Shown piece by piece: positions 25,521 to 27,752 of a DNA stretch of 27,752 nt. Below the pieces are notes generated by a model that was not told the origin of the DNA, made no database searches, and saw nothing but the letters and a program-made list of their open reading frames with translations. This DNA comes from CAYXVF01 sp964468125 (GTDB lineage: Bacteria; Myxococcota; XYA12-FULL-58-9; CAYXVF01), in the NCBI GenBank assembly GCA_964468125.1, contig CAYXVF010000081.1, forward strand, positions 1 through 27,752. The letters are read 5' to 3'. The position numbers and the translations under genes are program-made. Each line of letters starts with the position of its first letter. The stretch's first letter is position 1.

Positions 25521-25954
25521 GTGAGCGAACACTCTATCTCCGAAATGGGCTCCTCGGTCCCGAGGGTCTACGGCCGGAGCTGGAAGCTGGAGCGCTTCGC
25601 ACAGCGCGCCACTGGGTGGCGGATGGAATCGACCCGGCGGGTGTTGAGCTCGCCTCCGAGCTATTGGCGCGAATGGCTGAACAGGTAGGAGAGGGCGGCT
25701 TGCAGCGCCTGCGCATCACCGCCGCTCTCGAAGCCCAGGGTGCTACGCCAGCGCTGCTAGAGCTTGTCACGGTTGCCCTGTCTGAGCACTGCAGCAGCGA
25801 AGAGATCGCAGCCGCCGCGGTGCACGTCCTCGACATCGCCGAGCAGATGGCGCTCCACGTCTACGTCGCCGAGCTCCCCTCCCTCCTCGCCCGCGCCGAC
25901 CGCAGCGGCGACGCCGCCCGCAAGGTCGGGATCGCTCGGCATTTGCGTGGATGA
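25517..25954 (+). CDS. Unrecognised 145-aa protein whose 3' end is formed by a tandem repeat
   Basis: The ATG overlaps the previous stop (ATGA), so it is coupled to the 544-aa protein. The product is mostly helical ('GVELASELLARMAEQVGEGGLQRLRITAALEAQGATPALLELVTVALSEH'), soluble and of no family I know. The last nine residues ('GIARHLRG' with its preceding Val) and the stop codon are encoded by the first unit of the 118-bp repeat starting at 25927. The native C-terminus was therefore probably replaced or slightly shortened when the repeat arrived, or the gene has always ended there. Codon use before 25927 is normal for the window. Confidence 0.6.
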   Translation: MSERTLYLRNGLLGPEGLRPELEAGALRTARHWVADGIDPAGVELASELLARMAEQVGEGGLQRLRITAALEAQGATPALLELVTVALSEHCSSEEIAAAAVHVLDIAEQMALHVYVAELPSLLARADRSGDAARKVGIARHLRG

Positions 25955-26010
25955 TGCAGCCCGGTCGTCTTGGCGTAGCCAAGCGAGCGGCTGCGTCGAA
26001 TGCGCGGCCT

Positions 26011-26048
26011 CCCGCGCGCCCGGCGCGTAGCGCCGGGGGACGCGCGGG
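26011..26048. repeat. Long bulged hairpin across the repeat-unit junction
   Basis: CCCGCGCG then CCCGGCGC (26011-26026) pair with GCGCCGGG (26030-26037) and CGCGCGGG (26041-26048), around a GTA loop and with a three-base GGA bulge at 26038-26040. This gives 16 GC-only pairs. The same structure can form at 26284-26321. It straddles the join between units, so it exists only where two units, or a unit and the terminal partial unit, are adjacent. Confidence 0.85.
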
Positions 26049-26099
26049 ATCGCTCGGCATTTGCGTGGATGATGCAGCCCGGTCGTCTTGGCGTAGCCA

Positions 26100-26199
26100 N
26101 NNNNNNNNNNNNNNNNNNNNNNNNNNNNNNNNNNNNNNNNNNNNNNNNNNNNNNNNNNNNNNNNNNNNNNNNNNNNNNNNNNNNNNNNNNNNNNNNNNN
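26100..26199. other. Assembly gap of exactly 100 N inside the repeat array
   Basis: One hundred N bases interrupt the array. A round 100 usually marks a scaffold gap of unknown size, so the true number of repeat units is not known. Sequence on both sides is the same 118-bp repeat, which is the likely reason assembly failed. Confidence 0.95.
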
Positions 26200-26356
26200 C
26201 GGGATCGCTCGGCATTTGCGTGGATGATGCAGCCCGGTCGTCTTGGCGTAGCCAAGCGAGCGGCTGCGTCGAATGCGCGGCCTCCCGCGCGCCCGGCGCG
26301 TAGCGCCGGGGGACGCGCGGGATCGCTCGGCATTTGCGTGGATGATGCAGCGCGCG

Positions 26357-26887
26357 TCAGGGGGGCGTGGAGTGCTCGCGCAGCGTTTCGAGCTCGAGCA
26401 CGCGTAGAGCTGCTTCGTCCGTCGCTTCGAGCACGACCTTCGGGGCGACACCGGCGCGTCTCGCCTCGTCCCAGCGGGAGGCGCACAGGCACCAACGGTC
26501 ACCTGGGGTGAGGCCCGGAAAGCTCCCGCGCGGGGTGGAGAGGTCATTGCCCCGTCCCTGGGTGTACGCCAGAAACTCGGCGTCGACTTCACCGCAGACG
26601 ACGTGCACGCCCCGGTCGGTCGGACCGGTCTCGCAGCGGCCGGAGCGGAAGTAGCCGGTCAAAGGATCGAGGCTACAGGGCGCGAGCCGTTCGCCGAGGA
26701 CGTTCGCTGTCCCGCGTTCCGCGCGTTGAGCCCGCTCCTCGGCACTCGCCGGAGGGAGGCACTGGCTGGCGCGGGGCTCCGCATCGCAGGACGCGCTCTG
26801 AGTGCTCGTCGTGGTCGAGCTGATCCGCGTTTCCGGTCTACTGCAGGCCGCGAGGCTCGAGAGAATGATCATGAAAAAGGGTCGCAC
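26357..26887 (-). CDS. DUF2237 protein with a lipoprotein signal
   Basis: The 176-aa protein starts with 'MRPFFMIILSSLAACS', a lipobox with Cys15. Residues about 62-165 are a DUF2237 (PF09996, COG3651) domain: 'NVLGERLAPCSLDPLTGYFRSGRC', 'DRGVHVVCGEVDAEFLAYTQGRGNDLSTPR', 'FPGLTPGDRWCLCASRWDEARRAGVAPKVVLEATDEAALRVL'. The family is uncharacterised and usually a small soluble protein of about 120 aa without a signal. Here it carries an N-terminal signal and a Ser/Thr-rich linker (about 20-60). The stop lies six bases beyond the last repeat base, convergent with the 145-aa gene. Confidence 0.88.
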   Translation of the reverse strand: MRPFFMIILSSLAACSRPETRISSTTTSTQSASCDAEPRASQCLPPASAEERAQRAERGTANVLGERLAPCSLDPLTGYFRSGRCETGPTDRGVHVVCGEVDAEFLAYTQGRGNDLSTPRGSFPGLTPGDRWCLCASRWDEARRAGVAPKVVLEATDEAALRVLELETLREHSTPP

Positions 26888-27070
26888 GGCAGGAAGATAA
26901 TTCGCCTCGCACCGTTGAAAAGCCCCCGCGTTTCTTCATCCGGGTCGCACGTTGCACTCTATTGAAACGAAATGTGTCGACCTCATCCTCCTCATCCCCT
27001 TTTCACGTCTCCTGGGTTGGCAGGTGAATTGCCGACTCCATCCGTGCACCCGTGCCGCTAGGGAAACGTC

Positions 27071-27752
27071 ATGAAGAAGACCGCTCTCACTCTCACCGCT
27101 CTCGTCGTTGCCGCCGCGTGCACCGACGCTTCGACTCCGGTGCAGCCCGTCGAGCCGCTCGTACCGAATGAGGATGCGGCCCCCGCCGCCAAGGCGGTCG
27201 AGATCTCCCCGACCCAGCTCGCACGCTTTGAGCCGGCTGCGCCCGAGACCTTCGCCGATGACGCACACCCCTCGACCGCAGAGCGCGTCGCACTCGGGCG
27301 CCAGCTCTTCTTCGACGCGCGCTTCTCCAAGAACCACGACGTGTCCTGCAACACCTGCCACACCCTCGAAAACTACGGGGTCGACGGGCTGCCCACCTCC
27401 AAAGGGCACAAAGGCGCCTTTGGCACCCGCAACTCGCCGACCGTCTACAACGCCGCCGGTCACTTCGCGCAGTTCTGGGATGGACGCGCCGCCGACGTGG
27501 AGGAGCAGGCGACCGGTCCGGTGATGAATCCGGTGGAAATGGCGATGCCGAGCCCGAAGCGGGTTTTGCGGACGCTGAAGTCCATGCCCGGCTACGTGGA
27601 GGCGTTTGAGGCCGCGTTCCCGCAGAGCGAAGAGCCCGTATCGCTCGACAACTTCGCCACCGCAATCGGCGCCTTCGAGCGTCGTCTCACCACCCCCCGC
27701 GCCCTGGCCGAGCGACGAGGACAAGGGCCGCTTCGAGGTGACGAAGAAGGAA
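27071..27752 (+). CDS. Di-heme cytochrome c peroxidase (CcpA/MauG family), 5' part, disrupted near the edge
   Basis: The gene runs off the window. The protein starts with a lipoprotein-like signal 'MKKTALTLTALVVAAAC' (Cys17), so it should act in the periplasm, reducing hydrogen peroxide or oxidising a partner. The first heme motif CNTCH is at residues 93-97 in 'KNHDVSCNTCHTLENYGVDG', preceded by 'ALGRQLFFDARFS', and 'RNSPTVYNAAGHFAQFWDGRA' follows. 'ATAIGAFERRLTTP' (to 27697) is the normal lead into the second heme domain. After the six-C run at 27693-27698, however, the reading frame turns poor. The +1 frame (from 27699) instead reads 'APWPSDEDKGRFEVTKKE', which in this family lies after the second CxxCH. 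A stretch holding heme 2 is therefore missing. Confidence 0.85.
   Translation, partial: MKKTALTLTALVVAAACTDASTPVQPVEPLVPNEDAAPAAKAVEISPTQLARFEPAAPETFADDAHPSTAERVALGRQLFFDARFSKNHDVSCNTCHTLENYGVDGLPTSKGHKGAFGTRNSPTVYNAAGHFAQFWDGRAADVEEQATGPVMNPVEMAMPSPKRVLRTLKSMPGYVEAFEAAFPQSEEPVSLDNFATAIGAFERRLTTPRALAERRGQGPLRGDEEG

Larger units (their letters stand above)
25927..26351. repeat. 118-bp tandem repeat array, interrupted by the assembly gap
   Basis: Complete units lie at 25927-26044 and 26200-26317 and appear identical. A third, 26045-26099, runs into the N gap, and a final 34-bp partial unit is at 26318-26351. The spacing between unit starts is 118 bp on both sides of the gap. Each unit carries two hairpins with a GTA loop: CTTGGC-GTA-GCCAAG (25969-25983 in the first) and a longer one spanning the unit junction (26011-26048). 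The unit length is not a multiple of three, and its frames differ between copies, so it is not coding. It fills the space between convergent genes. Confidence 0.9.

Noticed and set aside
25927..26351. CRISPR array
   Set aside because: The 34-bp repeated part is separated by 84-bp stretches that are identical to each other, so there are no unique spacers, and no cas gene is present.
25927..26351. Integron attC sites or a coding repeat
   Set aside because: No RYYYAAC/GTTRRRY core pairs are seen, and the 118-bp unit is not a multiple of three and has stops in the frames entered from the neighbouring gene.

Overview
The window is one GC-rich, densely packed chromosomal fragment with a 100-base run of N at 26100-26199, and it ends inside a gene. 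The gene content suggests Myxococcota or a related former deltaproteobacterium: lipoproteins with TolB-like domains, a collagen-like lipoprotein, an RpoH-type sigma factor, a type III secretion export gate, DUF2237 and CgeB-like proteins. This placement is inference from gene content and composition, not from a marker search.

Layout. Positions 1-2074 (minus) hold an envelope protein and a DUF1460 amidase-like protein. Positions 2129-10030 (plus) are mainly housekeeping: tsaD overlapping rsmA, a REC-kinase-REC-REC hybrid with a degenerate ATP-binding domain, rlmE, a double-length M16 peptidase, then rplM-rpsI behind a recognisable sigma-70-type promoter. Positions 10386-15496 (minus) are a tightly coupled four-gene glycan operon: CgeB-like glycosyltransferase, methyltransferase-GT2 fusion, VioA-like aminotransferase and NeuD/VioB-like acyltransferase. 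Two small plus-strand genes (15650-16097) separate it from a large minus-strand sctV (16102-18252). Divergent from sctV run a DUF192 gene, a PP2C phosphatase, a 462-bp AT-richer regulatory gap and rpoH. Convergent to rpoH are two lipoprotein genes on the minus strand, one with four collagen-like GXY blocks. A coupled pair of unrecognised genes (23886-25954) runs into a 118-bp tandem repeat array broken by the assembly gap. The window closes with a lipoprotein form of DUF2237 and the start of a di-heme cytochrome c peroxidase.

How the genes fit together. The aminotransferase and acyltransferase probably make an N-acylated 4-amino-4,6-dideoxy sugar nucleotide, and the two glycosyltransferases in the same operon could use it or attach related sugars to a surface acceptor. 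SctV is the export gate of a non-flagellar type III system whose other parts are not here. The least explained parts are the 118-bp hairpin-rich array, which supplies the stop codon of the gene it follows; the unrecognised gene pair beside it; the pseudokinase-like hybrid; the leader or small-RNA candidate before rpoH; and an apparent internal deletion in the terminal peroxidase gene.
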